A stretch of DNA of 64,000 nt, from the NCBI GenBank assembly GCA_903939515.1, contig CAJAHH010000012.1, positions 33,572-97,571 of the forward strand, in the 5' to 3' direction. The stretch is from an uncultured Verrucomicrobiota bacterium (GTDB lineage Bacteria > Verrucomicrobiota > Verrucomicrobiia > Limisphaerales > UBA9464). The notes beneath the pieces were generated by a model. That model worked only from the letters and a program-made list of their open reading frames with translations. It was not told the DNA's origin and made no database searches. Positions 26,332 through 35,326 of this stretch are shown here, piece by piece. Numbering within the stretch: position 1 is the first letter of the stretch; each line of letters begins with the position of its first letter. The translations under genes and the position numbers were made by a program.

Positions 26332-26481
26332 TGTCAGCGCCAGAGTCTCACCGGCGGCAATGTCCCGCGTGTCGTCCGGCTTGGGAAACTTGGCAATGGC
26401 GAGCCGTTCATCGGCCAGACCCACCGCCGACTTCGGGCGTACCCCGCCCAGGGGTGAACCCGCGCCCAACAGGCAGCTCAA
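26332..26481 (-). pseudogene. HipA kinase fragment
   Basis: A fragment of about 50 codons reads GAGSPLGGVRPKSAVGLADE and RLAIAKFPKPDDTRDIAAGE. This matches the HipA-family stretch with a G-rich loop, PK(A/T)S and the (W/L)IAKFPS..DD..D(V/I)GA(W)E block that carries the ATP-contacting Lys. It is out of frame with the HipB-like fragment upstream and lacks N-terminal and most C-terminal parts. The match ends about 14 bp from the 3' end of the nucleotidyltransferase gene. HipA toxins phosphorylate glutamyl-tRNA synthetase; this copy cannot function. Confidence 0.62.
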
Positions 26482-26488
26482 ATCTTGG

Positions 26489-26605
26489 GCGTTCGGCCAT
26501 GTCACCCGTGGAGATGTCGCGCTTGCGCCGCGCGAGCGCAATGTCACGGCCCAGCTTGCGGAGCGCATGGGCTGCGGGCAACGGCATGGAAGCTTTGTTC
26601 GGCAC
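26489..26605 (-). pseudogene. HipB-like XRE antitoxin fragment
   Basis: An ATG at 26605 opens a frame reading PLPAAHALRKLGRDIALARR then KRDISTGDMAER, the first helices of a HipB-type XRE helix-turn-helix repressor of the kind paired with HipA (LRxLGxDxxLARRRRxIS..xMAER). After MAER the homology stops abruptly and the frame continues as unrelated Pro/Gly-rich text. The next recognisable sequence is the HipA piece, so the C-terminus of HipB and N-terminus of HipA appear deleted together. Confidence 0.6.
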
Positions 26606-27241
26606 TCAATGATTGTCCGGTAAACCCAATAATATGTCATATAACGCCCGATCTGTCTGACGCTAAATTGAACCAGAAGAACGTCCCCCTGACCCAAATC
26701 ACCCACCTTTTAAGCCCAGCAGCGTGCTCCTCCCATCGGTTGCTTGGTTTGGCTACCATGGACCTTCAAGACCATCCCGAGCTTCGCTCCACCGCCCTGA
26801 GGCTCGGTAAAAGAGGCGAGCTGCCGGTCATCTCCAGAGGCCTTCTTATCACCCTAGATTACACCAACTCGGGTACCACTCGTTTTGGCACAACGAATCC
26901 GGGTGACGGGCACCAAAGGGTAACAGTTGGTTTTGGCGCACGGCGCTACAGGCCTGTGAATGACGATTTGATACGGAAGGATGGGTCCTAAGCGGAACTG
27001 GACAGTTAAGGAAGGTCCGACCCTGCGTTTGCGCGCGTTTCTAGAGTCCGCCAAACGCCCGTGTTGGTTGAAATCGCACTTCCGTCGGTGCTGCCATATC
27101 GAATCGGGATGCGCCGTCGACCGGTTGCTGCTCTGAAATCGTCCACCAGATACTATACCCGTGAGTTGGTGGGTGGGGACACCTAGACCCTCAAGCCCGT
27201 GGACACTGTGTCCCTAGCCTGTTGTCGAGTGGTTCACGGAC
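26606..27241. other. Gene-poor stretch beyond the toxin-antitoxin remnants
   Basis: About 640 bp without a supported gene. It opens with an AT-richer part (about 26620-26700, including TAATATGTCATATAACG) unlike its GC-rich surroundings. The open frames have no recognisable family text. A perfect small palindrome GGACACTGTGTCC lies at 27199-27211, just past the sigma-factor gene end at 27242. Longer flanks there (GGGGACAC...GTGTCCC) could fold into a hairpin. It may be the worn end of a mobile element, but no transposase or terminal repeats are visible. Confidence 0.4.
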
Positions 27242-30200
27242 CTATTTGGTCGGGGGCGATGGTACCGCGCCTGTTGCCTTGAGGGGGATCTCGCCAAGAT
27301 CGATGGAGCCTGAGTCCTGGGGCACGGTCACAGAGATGGAGGTTGTCGGTTCCAGGAGTCCGGGCACGTCTCCAATGAACTGCCCAAGGATCGGTCGACG
27401 AACCAACTTAGCCTGGAGTTGGTAGGTGCCCGATTCCACAGCGTCGATGACAAAGGCTCCCGTGCCTTCGACGACGGCTGGCAGAAAACGCGCGCGTCGC
27501 CCTGGTCCCAAGGTTGCCGGGCGCCCCGAGAAAGAACCCGAGGGCTCCGTTGAGGGTCCCGCACCCAACAGACAAACCGTCCAAACGTAGTCTGGCTGAA
27601 GTTTGAAGCCGGTCGGAGGTGTTAGGTGGCCAGTCACCCGAGCGCTTCCGCCCAAGGTCACCTCCTTGGTTTCATCCGGCTTCACGGTGAGCACCACGGA
27701 TCGACTCTCGTAACCAACGCTCATTGTTCCGGATTGTTCGACGATGCGCTGCTCCACTCGGATGGAACCGGCCGGAACCTTTGCAAACTCGAATCTTCCC
27801 TCGGGGTCGGTCTGCGTCGTGAAGTCCAAAGCAAAGCTAACCTGCTCCTCGTTCCGATCACCAAGTACGACAACCTTTCCTGCGAGTTTTCCTGGAGTTC
27901 CAAGAACTCGGCCTTGGATCCGTCCCCAGGGCAGCAATGTCAGGACGGCGTCGGATTGCAGTTGGGCCCAGGAGATCTCGGAAAAGCCAAGGGTCCCACG
28001 GGATCCGGCCGCAACGATCCGCTCCACCGTTGGGTCCTTTTGGAGCTTCACTCGTCCGTCTTCATCTGCATGGAGGATCACATTTAGCCCTCCATTGTCG
28101 GGCTGGGCTAGGCCGTCAGGCCCGAGGTGCATGACGGCACCGGGCGTCACCAACCCGACCAAGGCACCCGGCGCTGGCCGACCGGCGACATCCACCACCG
28201 TCACCTCAAGGGTCTCAGTGCGTTGCAGCGAGACGTCTAGGGTCACCACACCTTCGTCGTACCCAATCGTCCGGCTGATGAAAGGTTGGTAACCATCGGC
28301 CTCGATGCGGACCATCAGCTTTTGATCCGCCAGGCCAACGATGAGCTCCTTCTCCAGCACCTGATGGAATCGACCCTCGGAATAATTCGGTGAAAAACTA
28401 TCAATCCCGCTGACCTGGATATTGGTCCTGCCGGATCGCAGATCGATCGAAGGCCAACCCTGAGCGAGGCGAAAGCGGGGGATGGGCCTGCCGGTGTCGG
28501 CATCGATCACCGTGCCCTGAAGCACCAAGGCCGGCTTCATTACGATGTCGTGTTCTTGGTCGTCGGCCGGAACCAAGACGCCGTTCTTGCGAAGGAATCC
28601 CGTTGCCGCAATGTCGAACTCGTGAGTCCCGCCGGGAGCATTCTCCCAAACGGCACGCCCCTCGGCATCACTCTGGCCCGTGAAAGAGGCCTGCACCTTC
28701 GATCCACTTTGTGATTCGCCACTCACCGAACCGGGGAAGGTGTTCAGCCAGATGTGGGCGTTGGGAACCGGCGCGCCATCCGTATCCATCACCCGGATCC
28801 GGAGAGGCACCCCCTTGGCGAGAGCTATTCGGACTGAATCGTTTCGTTCGGTGAGCGTCACCGGCAGCGTCTTGGGGGCGAATCCATCCGCCTCCGCTGT
28901 CAGTACGGTCGATCCTGTCGGTCCGCCAAGAAGCGTGAACCTACCGTCGCTATCGGTCCGTGTCTCGCGGCTACCAGTCATGCTTCTGGGACCCACCCGG
29001 ACCCGTGCACCAGCGATTGGCGTCCCACCTTCGTCCGAGACAATGCCTTCCAACGCGGAGGCGGTTCTCAAACGGAAGACATGCTTCAGATTCAGGAGTT
29101 CCCGCTCGAACGTGTCACGGTCCGCCACCGATTTCCATGGATGACCAGCATCCTCGGAAGGCTGGAACTCCGTATGGGTGGCCCTGCCCGAGATGAGTGG
29201 AAACATTGCCGCCGCGATCCTTTGAAGTCTCCATTGGCCACGCTCGTCGGCCGTGGTCGAGATCGAGATGAATTCATGGCTCTCATCGGAGGTTTGCATG
29301 CTGGATCGCCCCCGGCGGTTCCAACTTACAATTGCACCCGGGGCGGGCCTGCCGTCGGGATCCAGGACCGTGCCTCCGATGAGAATCGCCCGTTCCAGTC
29401 GGACCTGCCGTTGTTCCGGGATCCGGTCGCCTTTTGTTGTATCCCAGGTGAGCCGGGTGTCGGCGAAGCCTTCGGAGATCGAGGTCAATTCGAGCTGAGT
29501 GGTTCCTGGAAAGACCCGGATCCTGGCTTCTCCACTCGCTGATGCAGTGAATTCGGCCGGGGTGAAGTGGCTTCCCTCATAGCCCCTGTAGAGGACCTTC
29601 ACCTGCGGCACTGGATCACCGGCGTCTTTTGTGACGAAGGTCAGGAGTAATCCTGGTCCATCGTTGAGGGTGCCACTGCCGACCGCCGCGTCTGTCGTGT
29701 CGGCACTCGATATGCCTCCGCTCTGAGCTCCCTCTGCTGCGGCGTTCGAGCCCGAGTTGAGTGAACCGGAAGATGGTACGGTCTGGGTGGCAGGATTGGC
29801 GCTGGTACTATTTGGGGTGTTCCGGTCGACCCCGCGGTTTGTCCACATCAGCCCGCCAATCCCGATCAACAACAGCAACGCCACCACCCAAGACCATCGG
29901 AGGCGGAATTGTGGCGAGGTGACAACATCCCTGCCGGTGGGTCGCACGATACCTCGGGTACCGCGCAGGATGTTTTCGGTGATGGACGGCGGAGCAGCGG
30001 CAACGGCGTGCGTTTCAAGCACGACAGCCAGACCGGTGACCGTCGAGGTGATGCCGCGCTGGGCCAAGTATTCACGAAGACGATCGACGGCTCGATTGAC
30101 ACGCTTCTGGGCCGCCTCGCTGCTGATTCCGAGGACCTGAGCCATCCCATCCGCAGACTTGCGTTCGAAGTACCGGAGCATCAAGGCATCGCGATCCGCA

Positions 30201-30592
30201 TCGCTCAAGACACCGAGTGCATCATCCAGATGAGGAGCGATCTGTTTCCAGGTGGCGTCGGAATCGTGATCGAGCAGTTCATTCATGACGGAAGCCTGCT
30301 GTTCACGGAAGCGGCGGCGTTCGTTGGTACGTACGGTTTGGATGGCGATGTTATGGGCCGTTCGGTGCAACCAACCTGACAGCACGGGGTGGTCCGCCAA
30401 TTGAGGCGCACTTCGGGCCAAGGCCACAAACGCCGCCTGGGTCACATCTTCCGCAAGATGGGGATCACGAACCATCCGCAGCGATGCGGAGTAGACCAAG
30501 TCCATGTGACGCCGAACCAATTCAGCGAACGCGTCCTCCGAGCCCTGATCCGCGTAGGCTCGCAGCAAGTGTGCATCGATCGGTGTGTTCAC
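27242..30592 (-). CDS. Chimeric ECF sigma factor with membrane helix and carboxypeptidase-regulatory-like repeat region
   Basis: An intact 1,116-residue frame. Residues 1-180 are an ECF sigma factor: region 2 with [20 protein letters not shown] and [14 protein letters not shown], and region 4 with [13 protein letters not shown] and [21 protein letters not shown] conserved bridge (GITSTVTG...HAVAAAP, 180-200) leads to one hydrophobic helix at 232-250 ([18 protein letters not shown]). The remaining 850 residues, presumably outside the membrane, hold several carboxypeptidase-regulatory-like/Ig-like units with text such as [35 protein letters not shown] and [16 protein letters not shown]. No anti-sigma gene is adjacent. 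Membrane-tethered control of the sigma part is inferred. A second sigma chimera lies upstream. Confidence 0.85.
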   Translation of the reverse strand: MNTPIDAHLLRAYADQGSEDAFAELVRRHMDLVYSASLRMVRDPHLAEDVTQAAFVALARSAPQLADHPVLSGWLHRTAHNIAIQTVRTNERRRFREQQASVMNELLDHDSDATWKQIAPHLDDALGVLSDADRDALMLRYFERKSADGMAQVLGISSEAAQKRVNRAVDRLREYLAQRGITSTVTGLAVVLETHAVAAAPPSITENILRGTRGIVRPTGRDVVTSPQFRLRWSWVVALLLLIGIGGLMWTNRGVDRNTPNSTSANPATQTVPSSGSLNSGSNAAAEGAQSGGISSADTTDAAVGSGTLNDGPGLLLTFVTKDAGDPVPQVKVLYRGYEGSHFTPAEFTASASGEARIRVFPGTTQLELTSISEGFADTRLTWDTTKGDRIPEQRQVRLERAILIGGTVLDPDGRPAPGAIVSWNRRGRSSMQTSDESHEFISISTTADERGQWRLQRIAAAMFPLISGRATHTEFQPSEDAGHPWKSVADRDTFERELLNLKHVFRLRTASALEGIVSDEGGTPIAGARVRVGPRSMTGSRETRTDSDGRFTLLGGPTGSTVLTAEADGFAPKTLPVTLTERNDSVRIALAKGVPLRIRVMDTDGAPVPNAHIWLNTFPGSVSGESQSGSKVQASFTGQSDAEGRAVWENAPGGTHEFDIAATGFLRKNGVLVPADDQEHDIVMKPALVLQGTVIDADTGRPIPRFRLAQGWPSIDLRSGRTNIQVSGIDSFSPNYSEGRFHQVLEKELIVGLADQKLMVRIEADGYQPFISRTIGYDEGVVTLDVSLQRTETLEVTVVDVAGRPAPGALVGLVTPGAVMHLGPDGLAQPDNGGLNVILHADEDGRVKLQKDPTVERIVAAGSRGTLGFSEISWAQLQSDAVLTLLPWGRIQGRVLGTPGKLAGKVVVLGDRNEEQVSFALDFTTQTDPEGRFEFAKVPAGSIRVEQRIVEQSGTMSVGYESRSVVLTVKPDETKEVTLGGSARVTGHLTPPTGFKLQPDYVWTVCLLGAGPSTEPSGSFSGRPATLGPGRRARFLPAVVEGTGAFVIDAVESGTYQLQAKLVRRPILGQFIGDVPGLLEPTTSISVTVPQDSGSIDLGEIPLKATGAVPSPPTK

Positions 30593-30944
30593 TCACTACA
30601 TGTTAGCCGCGACCCGGAAAATCGGACAGTTTGGCCCCTAACCTATCTTGCCAACCCAATCGATGGGTGGGTGCGGATCCTCTGCCAGTCACGTCCTTGG
30701 CCACTGTCTCCCCGGAGAACCTTTTTGCCGAAACACCCGCCCGCCACCTCGAAATGTATTGGCTGCTACTTGTCAGGTCGCGGACTCAGGAAGGGCGCGC
30801 GAACTCGGAAATCGCTCCCTCACCCCGATTCCTGACCGCGTGGCCAGCCAACAAGTGGCGAGGCTTTTCCCAACACTCAAGAGAGCTGTTCGTGGCATGA
30901 GGATCACACTCTCGCGACTTCACCGCGTTGCCGTATACCGGCCC
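30593..30944. other. Intergenic region between the two sigma chimeras
   Basis: 352 bp between the two sigma-type genes with no supported gene. Plus-strand frames here (for example 30631-30900) read as low-complexity text without family similarity. The promoter of the 27242-30592 gene should lie in 30593-30750 on the minus strand. I could not identify a clear consensus, autoregulatory motif or terminator. Confidence 0.4.
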
Positions 30945-32525
30945 TCAAGGTGACGCCTTCGGTGAGGATGGCTTCGTTGGATTCGGAACTGGGTCCACCG
31001 CAGCGGTGGTCTCCATGACATTGATCTGTGCAAGAACGGTCAGATCCACTGATTTGCCGTTGGGTGAGACCCGCGGAACCACGTGGATCGATGGACCAAT
31101 ATTGACGGTGTCACCGCTCGCAATGGTGTGCGGTTGAATCATTTCGACCGTCGCTTGCTGGCCGTCATGAACAGTAACCATCGGGGCGCTGAGGACGTCA
31201 CTCTGGGTTTGGTTAACCGCTTTGATCAGGTTCCTGAATTCTTCGGAATTCAGGATCCCGCCGGTCGAGGTTTCATTCGCGTCAGATTTATAGGCGTCCA
31301 GACCCAGAACCGAGAACTCCTCAATGGCGGCTTCAAACAGCTTGGATTCGATCGTGACGATTAAAGGCTGGCCTCCGGGATTTTTGATTTTTGGGGTGAC
31401 AAGCACCATCGTGCGTTTTCCCGGTTGTGTCGACCAACCGCCAGTCACGAGGGTCTCATCTTTTACGAGGTTCGATCGGAGCGAAGCGGTAAAGGTTCGC
31501 ACGCCGGAAATTGCCCCGGGCCCGCTCGGCGGTGGACGATCCGATGGCGACGTCGTTGTCGATCGAGACGCCTGTCGGGCAGTCTGTCGCAGCACGCTCA
31601 CTTCTCCTCGGAGGCGCAGCAGTTCATCGAGTGATTCCCGGGAGGCCGCGAGTTCGGCGTCCTTCCGCGCGAGGAGTTCTCGGGTGTTGCCCAAGGCGGC
31701 GGATTGTTCCGCCAACTGTTCCTTCAGGGAGGCTTGCTCGACCCGCAGGCGTTGCAGGCTTTGCCGTTGCACCAGCAGGCCGGTGCTCAGCAGGGCGCAA
31801 CCCAAGACAACGGCCCCGACTTTGAATGGAGTGGATGACACAAGAGAAAGCAGTCCAAGCGTGGAAGCCGTGAGTGCACCCGCAGCCAGAGCGCCGGCCG
31901 AGATATTCGCGGCGAGACCGGAAGGGGCGGCGGCAACGGCAGGGCCGTTCAAAGCGAGAACCACCGCCGAAGCCGTGGAAGTGATCCCTCTTCGTGCCAG
32001 GTGTTTGCGCAGTCGCTCGAGGGCGCGGTCCACCCGCATCCGGACGGCGTTTTCGCTGAGACCCAACTGGGCTCCGACTTCGGCGTAGGGGCGTTGTTGA
32101 AAGTGGCGCAGCAGCAGGGCGTTTCGGTCCGCTTCGGCCAACTCGTGCATGGCCTCGTCGAGCACCGGTGCCAGACGGTTCCAATCGGCTTCGGAATCGG
32201 TGGAGCGACAGGTTTCCTGCATGGCGTGCGCCTCGTGTTCGCGACGTCGACGGCGGGTTTCGTCCCGGACGTATCGGGCAGCCATGCGATGGGTCGTCGT
32301 GTACAACCAGCCCACCAACGCCGGATGCCGCGTGAGTCGGTTCGCTTGGCAGGCGAGTTCGGTGAAGACCGCCTGGGCGATGTCTGCCGCTGCCGCCGGG
32401 TTGCCACCGACCTGCCGAATGGCGGCCGAGTAGACCAGGTTCAGGTTGCGGCGCACCACTTCCTCGAACGCCGCTTCCGACCGGTCGTCCGCGTAGCGCC
32501 GGAGCTGTTCGGCCTCTTCTGACAT
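30945..32525 (-). CDS. Chimeric ECF sigma factor with membrane helix, coiled coil and secretin-like C-domain
   Basis: 526-residue protein from the ATG at 32525 (MSEEAEQLRRYADDRSE); the open frame upstream of it overlaps another gene and is not used. Sigma region 2 spans about 15-90 (AFEEVVRRNLNLVYSAAIRQ, ADIAQAVFTELACQ) and region 4 about 115-175 (EADRNALLLRHF, LGLSENAVRMRVDRALERL). The bridge GITSTASA...GPAVAAAP parallels the neighbouring chimera. Hydrophobic segments are at about 205-228 and 235-252, then a coiled coil (255-320). The C-terminal 340-505 resembles the secretin-domain fold of GspD-type proteins (NQTQSDVLSAPMVTVHDGQQ, then IGPSIHVVPRVSPNGKSVDL). Output and signal are unknown. 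Confidence 0.82.
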   Translation of the reverse strand: MSEEAEQLRRYADDRSEAAFEEVVRRNLNLVYSAAIRQVGGNPAAAADIAQAVFTELACQANRLTRHPALVGWLYTTTHRMAARYVRDETRRRRREHEAHAMQETCRSTDSEADWNRLAPVLDEAMHELAEADRNALLLRHFQQRPYAEVGAQLGLSENAVRMRVDRALERLRKHLARRGITSTASAVVLALNGPAVAAAPSGLAANISAGALAAGALTASTLGLLSLVSSTPFKVGAVVLGCALLSTGLLVQRQSLQRLRVEQASLKEQLAEQSAALGNTRELLARKDAELAASRESLDELLRLRGEVSVLRQTARQASRSTTTSPSDRPPPSGPGAISGVRTFTASLRSNLVKDETLVTGGWSTQPGKRTMVLVTPKIKNPGGQPLIVTIESKLFEAAIEEFSVLGLDAYKSDANETSTGGILNSEEFRNLIKAVNQTQSDVLSAPMVTVHDGQQATVEMIQPHTIASGDTVNIGPSIHVVPRVSPNGKSVDLTVLAQINVMETTAAVDPVPNPTKPSSPKASP

Positions 32526-32634
32526 GGCGGATTCTTGCGTCATCGATATCAACCAATGCCCAGCAAAGACGAAACCGCACAAGAAATCTGAGAGCCCATT
32601 CAGATCCGGACAGGCTCTGAGCCCTGCCGATGGA

Positions 32635-34178
32635 TCATGGCTCCACGCCCGTCTGCGTCTGTGGACATCCCTGGGCCGGGAGCATCCATCCCCACGGCAA
32701 CGCCCACAGCCCCGGACCCAGTGGCCGACTGGTCCCTCCGTGAAGGACGACACCGCGCTGAAAACGATGGGATCGGCCCACCCGCTCGCGGAATGCCTGG
32801 ATGCCGTCGGCGTCCGAGGGCGCCACTTGACGAGAGGCCTTGATCTCCAGCCCCACCAGCACGCCGTCCTTCTCGAGCACGAAGTCGACCTCGCGCCCCG
32901 AACGGTCACGCCAGAAGTGGACCTTGCGGCGGGAAGGCTCCAGCGCCCGCCACACTTGAAGGGTCTGGAAGATCGCCTGTTCGAGCCAGAATCCGCGGTC
33001 GAGCCTCCGGGCCAGATCCGCCGCGTTCCGGATCCCCGCAAGCCAGGCCGCCAGGCCGCAATCGCTCCAGAGCAGCTTCTTGGCCTTCACAAGCCCGGTG
33101 GATGGGTTGGTGGCGAAGGGGCTCAGCCGCACCAAAAGGCAGCCCGTCTCCAGCAGGTTAAGGTACCGATGAACCGTGGGCTGTGGCTGGGCGGCATCCC
33201 GCGCCAGCTCGGATTGGTTGAGCAGGCGCGCACCGCGGTTGGCGGCCAGAGCCATGACCCGCTGGAAGTCAGGGAGATTCGACACGGCACTCAGTTGCCT
33301 CAGGTCCCGTTCCAGGTAGGTCTGGACATATCCGGTGAACCAGAGCTGTCGGGCTTCTGTCGTGGACGCCGCCAGCGCGGCCGGGAATCCACCGGCCAGC
33401 AGCCAGCCCTGCCAGTCCCCGGGCTCGTCGGGCCAATCCCCAGGACTGAAGTCTTCCTCAAACAGGCGATCCAGAGGCTGGAGGCCATCGGGCCGGGACA
33501 TCCATTCCGCAGGGCAGAACGGCGGAAGGTCCAGGTAGACCGCCCTTCCGGCCAACGAGTCGGCGACCGCGTCCATCAGCAACAGGTTGGCCGACCCGGT
33601 CAGCAGAAACTCCCCGGCAACCCGGTGCTGGTCCACCCGCCGCTTGATCGGCAGCAACAACTCGGGCGCCCGCTGGACTTCATCCACGGTCAGCGGACGC
33701 GAAACCAACAGGGAATCTGGATCTGAGCGTGCCTGCCCGAGGACGTCCAGGTCGTCCAGGCTTAGAGCCTGTCTGAAAACTCAGAGGGGCCCTGTTTTCT
33801 CAGAAACGGCTCGATGGCGAGGCGCGAGGAAGGAGCATACCCGAATGGGTCTGTGACCGACGAGCAACGAAGACAGCGGGCTGTTTCTGAGAAAACCCTT
33901 CGGGCGGCGGGTCTTTTGCCGGTGGCCCGCGTTGACTCGGCCGTTGCAGCCCTCTTCGGGGATGCTCCGGCCTCGCCGCCTTGGCCACCGCCAAATTCCC
34001 TCGCCGCAGGACCCCTCTGAGTTTTCAGACAGGCTCTTCAGAAGGAACGCCGCTGAGGGAGCCCCCGGGTGAGCGTCGTTTTCCCGGTCTGACGGGCCCC
34101 GGTAAGCACCACCACGGGCAGCGCCTCAAGGGCCGCCTTCAAGCGCCCGGTCAACCACCGCGTTCGAAGTGTATCCAT
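32635..34178 (-). pseudogene. AAA/DUF4143-type ATPase gene disrupted by a MITE
   Basis: The gene starts at ATG 34178 with 46 codons (MDTLRTRWLTGRLK...) containing Walker A GARQTGKTTLTRG and then reaches TGA at 34040-34038, where the 274-bp inverted-repeat element begins. After the element (from about 33763) the frame resumes SLDDLDVLGQARSDPDS, then VDEVQRAPELLLPIKRRVDQ (Walker B region), LLTGSANLLL (sensor) and the DUF4143 part (YVQTYLERDLRQLS, HRYLNLLETGCLL). It ends with an endonuclease-like EVDFVLEKDGVLVGLEIKAS. Such ATPases are frequent in accessory regions with unclear roles. A 357-codon fragment from 33708 could still be translated but lacks the P-loop. Confidence 0.85.
33764..34037. 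mobile_element. MITE-like element, 274 bp, perfect 26-bp terminal inverted repeats
   Basis: The left end at 33764-33789 begins AGAGCCTGTCTGAAAACTCA. The right end at 34012-34037 is its exact reverse complement over 26 bp. A second, internal perfect inverted pair (GTTTTCTCAGAAAC at 33794-33807; GTTTCTGAGAAAAC at 33883-33896) makes nested hairpins. It encodes no transposase; its plus-strand frames lack family similarity. It interrupts the ATPase gene between Phe46 and a Ser-Leu-Asp-Asp segment. A target-site duplication is not obvious (flanks CTT and TCA). Confidence 0.88.
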
Positions 34179-34188
34179 GACAGGAATT

Positions 34189-34215
34189 AATTCTATTCAC
34201 GCCAAGAATAGAATT
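34189..34215. promoter_or_regulatory. AT-rich 10-bp palindrome upstream of the ATPase start
   Basis: AATTCTATTC (34189-34198) and GAATAGAATT (34206-34215) form a perfect inverted repeat with a 7-bp spacer, 11 bp upstream of the ATG at 34178. Its AT-richness in a GC-rich context and its position suggest an operator/promoter for the ATPase gene. Autoregulation is inference. Confidence 0.5.
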
Positions 34216-34512
34216 CAACCCTTGGAATGATGACGTTCCAGAAGGCAGAGCGCTTTGTCATGCCCGGTGGCGGGATTGAGCTAGGTACCGATCACGGTTC
34301 CGAGCGGTCGATGGCCCGGACCCGCCTCGAGATCTCGCCATTTCCAACACCCGAGGACGACCGACCCATCGGAACTCGGGGCTCGGCGGGTCGATGGCCA
34401 TCGAGAAGGCCCAACAGGATCCAGCCCAGCTCTCTCAATCGAGGACCTCCGCCCCCTCAGCATCCTCTGCTGGATTTTCGGACGCGGTGACGACAGGTTC
34501 TGGGGCCACGCG
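34216..34512. other. Intergenic region, no gene seen
   Basis: The rest of the roughly 330-bp gap between the disrupted ATPase gene and the VC0807-like gene. The frames in it have no family text, and no repeat or terminator was recognised. Confidence 0.4.
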
Positions 34513-35274
34513 ATGCCCGCCACCGAACCCCACATGACCGCCGCCCCCCGAACCGCGGCTCCCAAGAAGGAGAACCTGCTGCTGAACCTCGCCTGCAACG
34601 TCATCCTGCCCGGCCTTGTTCTTTCCAAGCTCAGCCAACCGCAGCGCCTCGGTCCTCTGTGGGCACTCGTGGCAGCCCTAGCCCTGCCGCTGGGCTACGG
34701 CCTCTGGGACTGGATGAAGCGCCGCCAATGGAACATGTTCTCCACCTTAGGCATCGCCGGCACGCTGGCTACTGGCGGAATGTCCCTCGGCAGTCACTTC
34801 GGATGGTGGCAGGCCACGGCCTTGTGGTTCGCGGTCAAGGAGGCTGCCATTCCCCTTCTCATCGGCTTGAGCATTCCTCTCACCCTGCGATCCAAGACCC
34901 CGCTGGTGAAAACCCTGCTCTACAACGATCAGTTGATGGACACAGCCAAGGTCGCCGAGGAGTTGCGTCATCGGAATGCCGAGGCGTCGTTCGAGCGATT
35001 GCTGCGCGAGGCCTCTTGGCTGCTGTCGCTGTCGTTTTTCGTCAGCTCGGCGCTCAATTTCTTTCTCGCGATCTGGCTCCTGAAGGCGGCCCCCAACTCG
35101 CCGGAATGGAACGAGCAACTGGGCCGGATGAACTGGCTGAGTTGGCCGGTCATCGTCATCCCCAGCACCGGCATGATGATGTGGGCGCTCTTCCGCCTGA
35201 TGAACGGTATCCAGCGCCTCACAGGCCTGCCCCAGGAACAATTGTTCCGAGGGCAGCCCCCTAAACCGAACTAA
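34513..35274 (+). CDS. VC0807-like polytopic membrane protein
   Basis: Membrane protein of 253 aa (ATG at 34513; a second ATG at 34534 is also possible). After a short Ala/Pro-rich N-terminus come about six hydrophobic segments: NLACNVILPGLVLSKL, LWALVAALALPLGYGLWDWM, FSTLGIAGTLATGG, LWFAVKEAAIPLLIGLSIPL, then LLSLSFFVSSALNFFLAIWL and WPVIVIPSTGMMMWALFRL. The WDWMKRRQWN...TLGIAG and VKEAAIPLLIG pattern matches the VC0807/IspZ-like family, of unknown molecular role. Lone gene between the damaged ATPase and convergent clpB. Confidence 0.68.
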   Translation: MPATEPHMTAAPRTAAPKKENLLLNLACNVILPGLVLSKLSQPQRLGPLWALVAALALPLGYGLWDWMKRRQWNMFSTLGIAGTLATGGMSLGSHFGWWQATALWFAVKEAAIPLLIGLSIPLTLRSKTPLVKTLLYNDQLMDTAKVAEELRHRNAEASFERLLREASWLLSLSFFVSSALNFFLAIWLLKAAPNSPEWNEQLGRMNWLSWPVIVIPSTGMMMWALFRLMNGIQRLTGLPQEQLFRGQPPKPN

Positions 35275-35326
35275 TGCTGATTCTGAAGGACCGGGTCCCT
35301 GGTCCTGATTATCAGCGGACTAGGAT

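Noticed and set aside
30631..30900. Plus-strand 89-residue frame between sigma genes
   Set aside because: No family similarity, unusual composition, and lies in the expected promoter region of the minus-strand sigma gene.
32526..33041. N-terminal extension of the sigma-secretin gene
   Set aside because: It overlaps the ATPase gene in another frame and has no sigma-like text; MSEEAEQ at 32525 is a canonical start.
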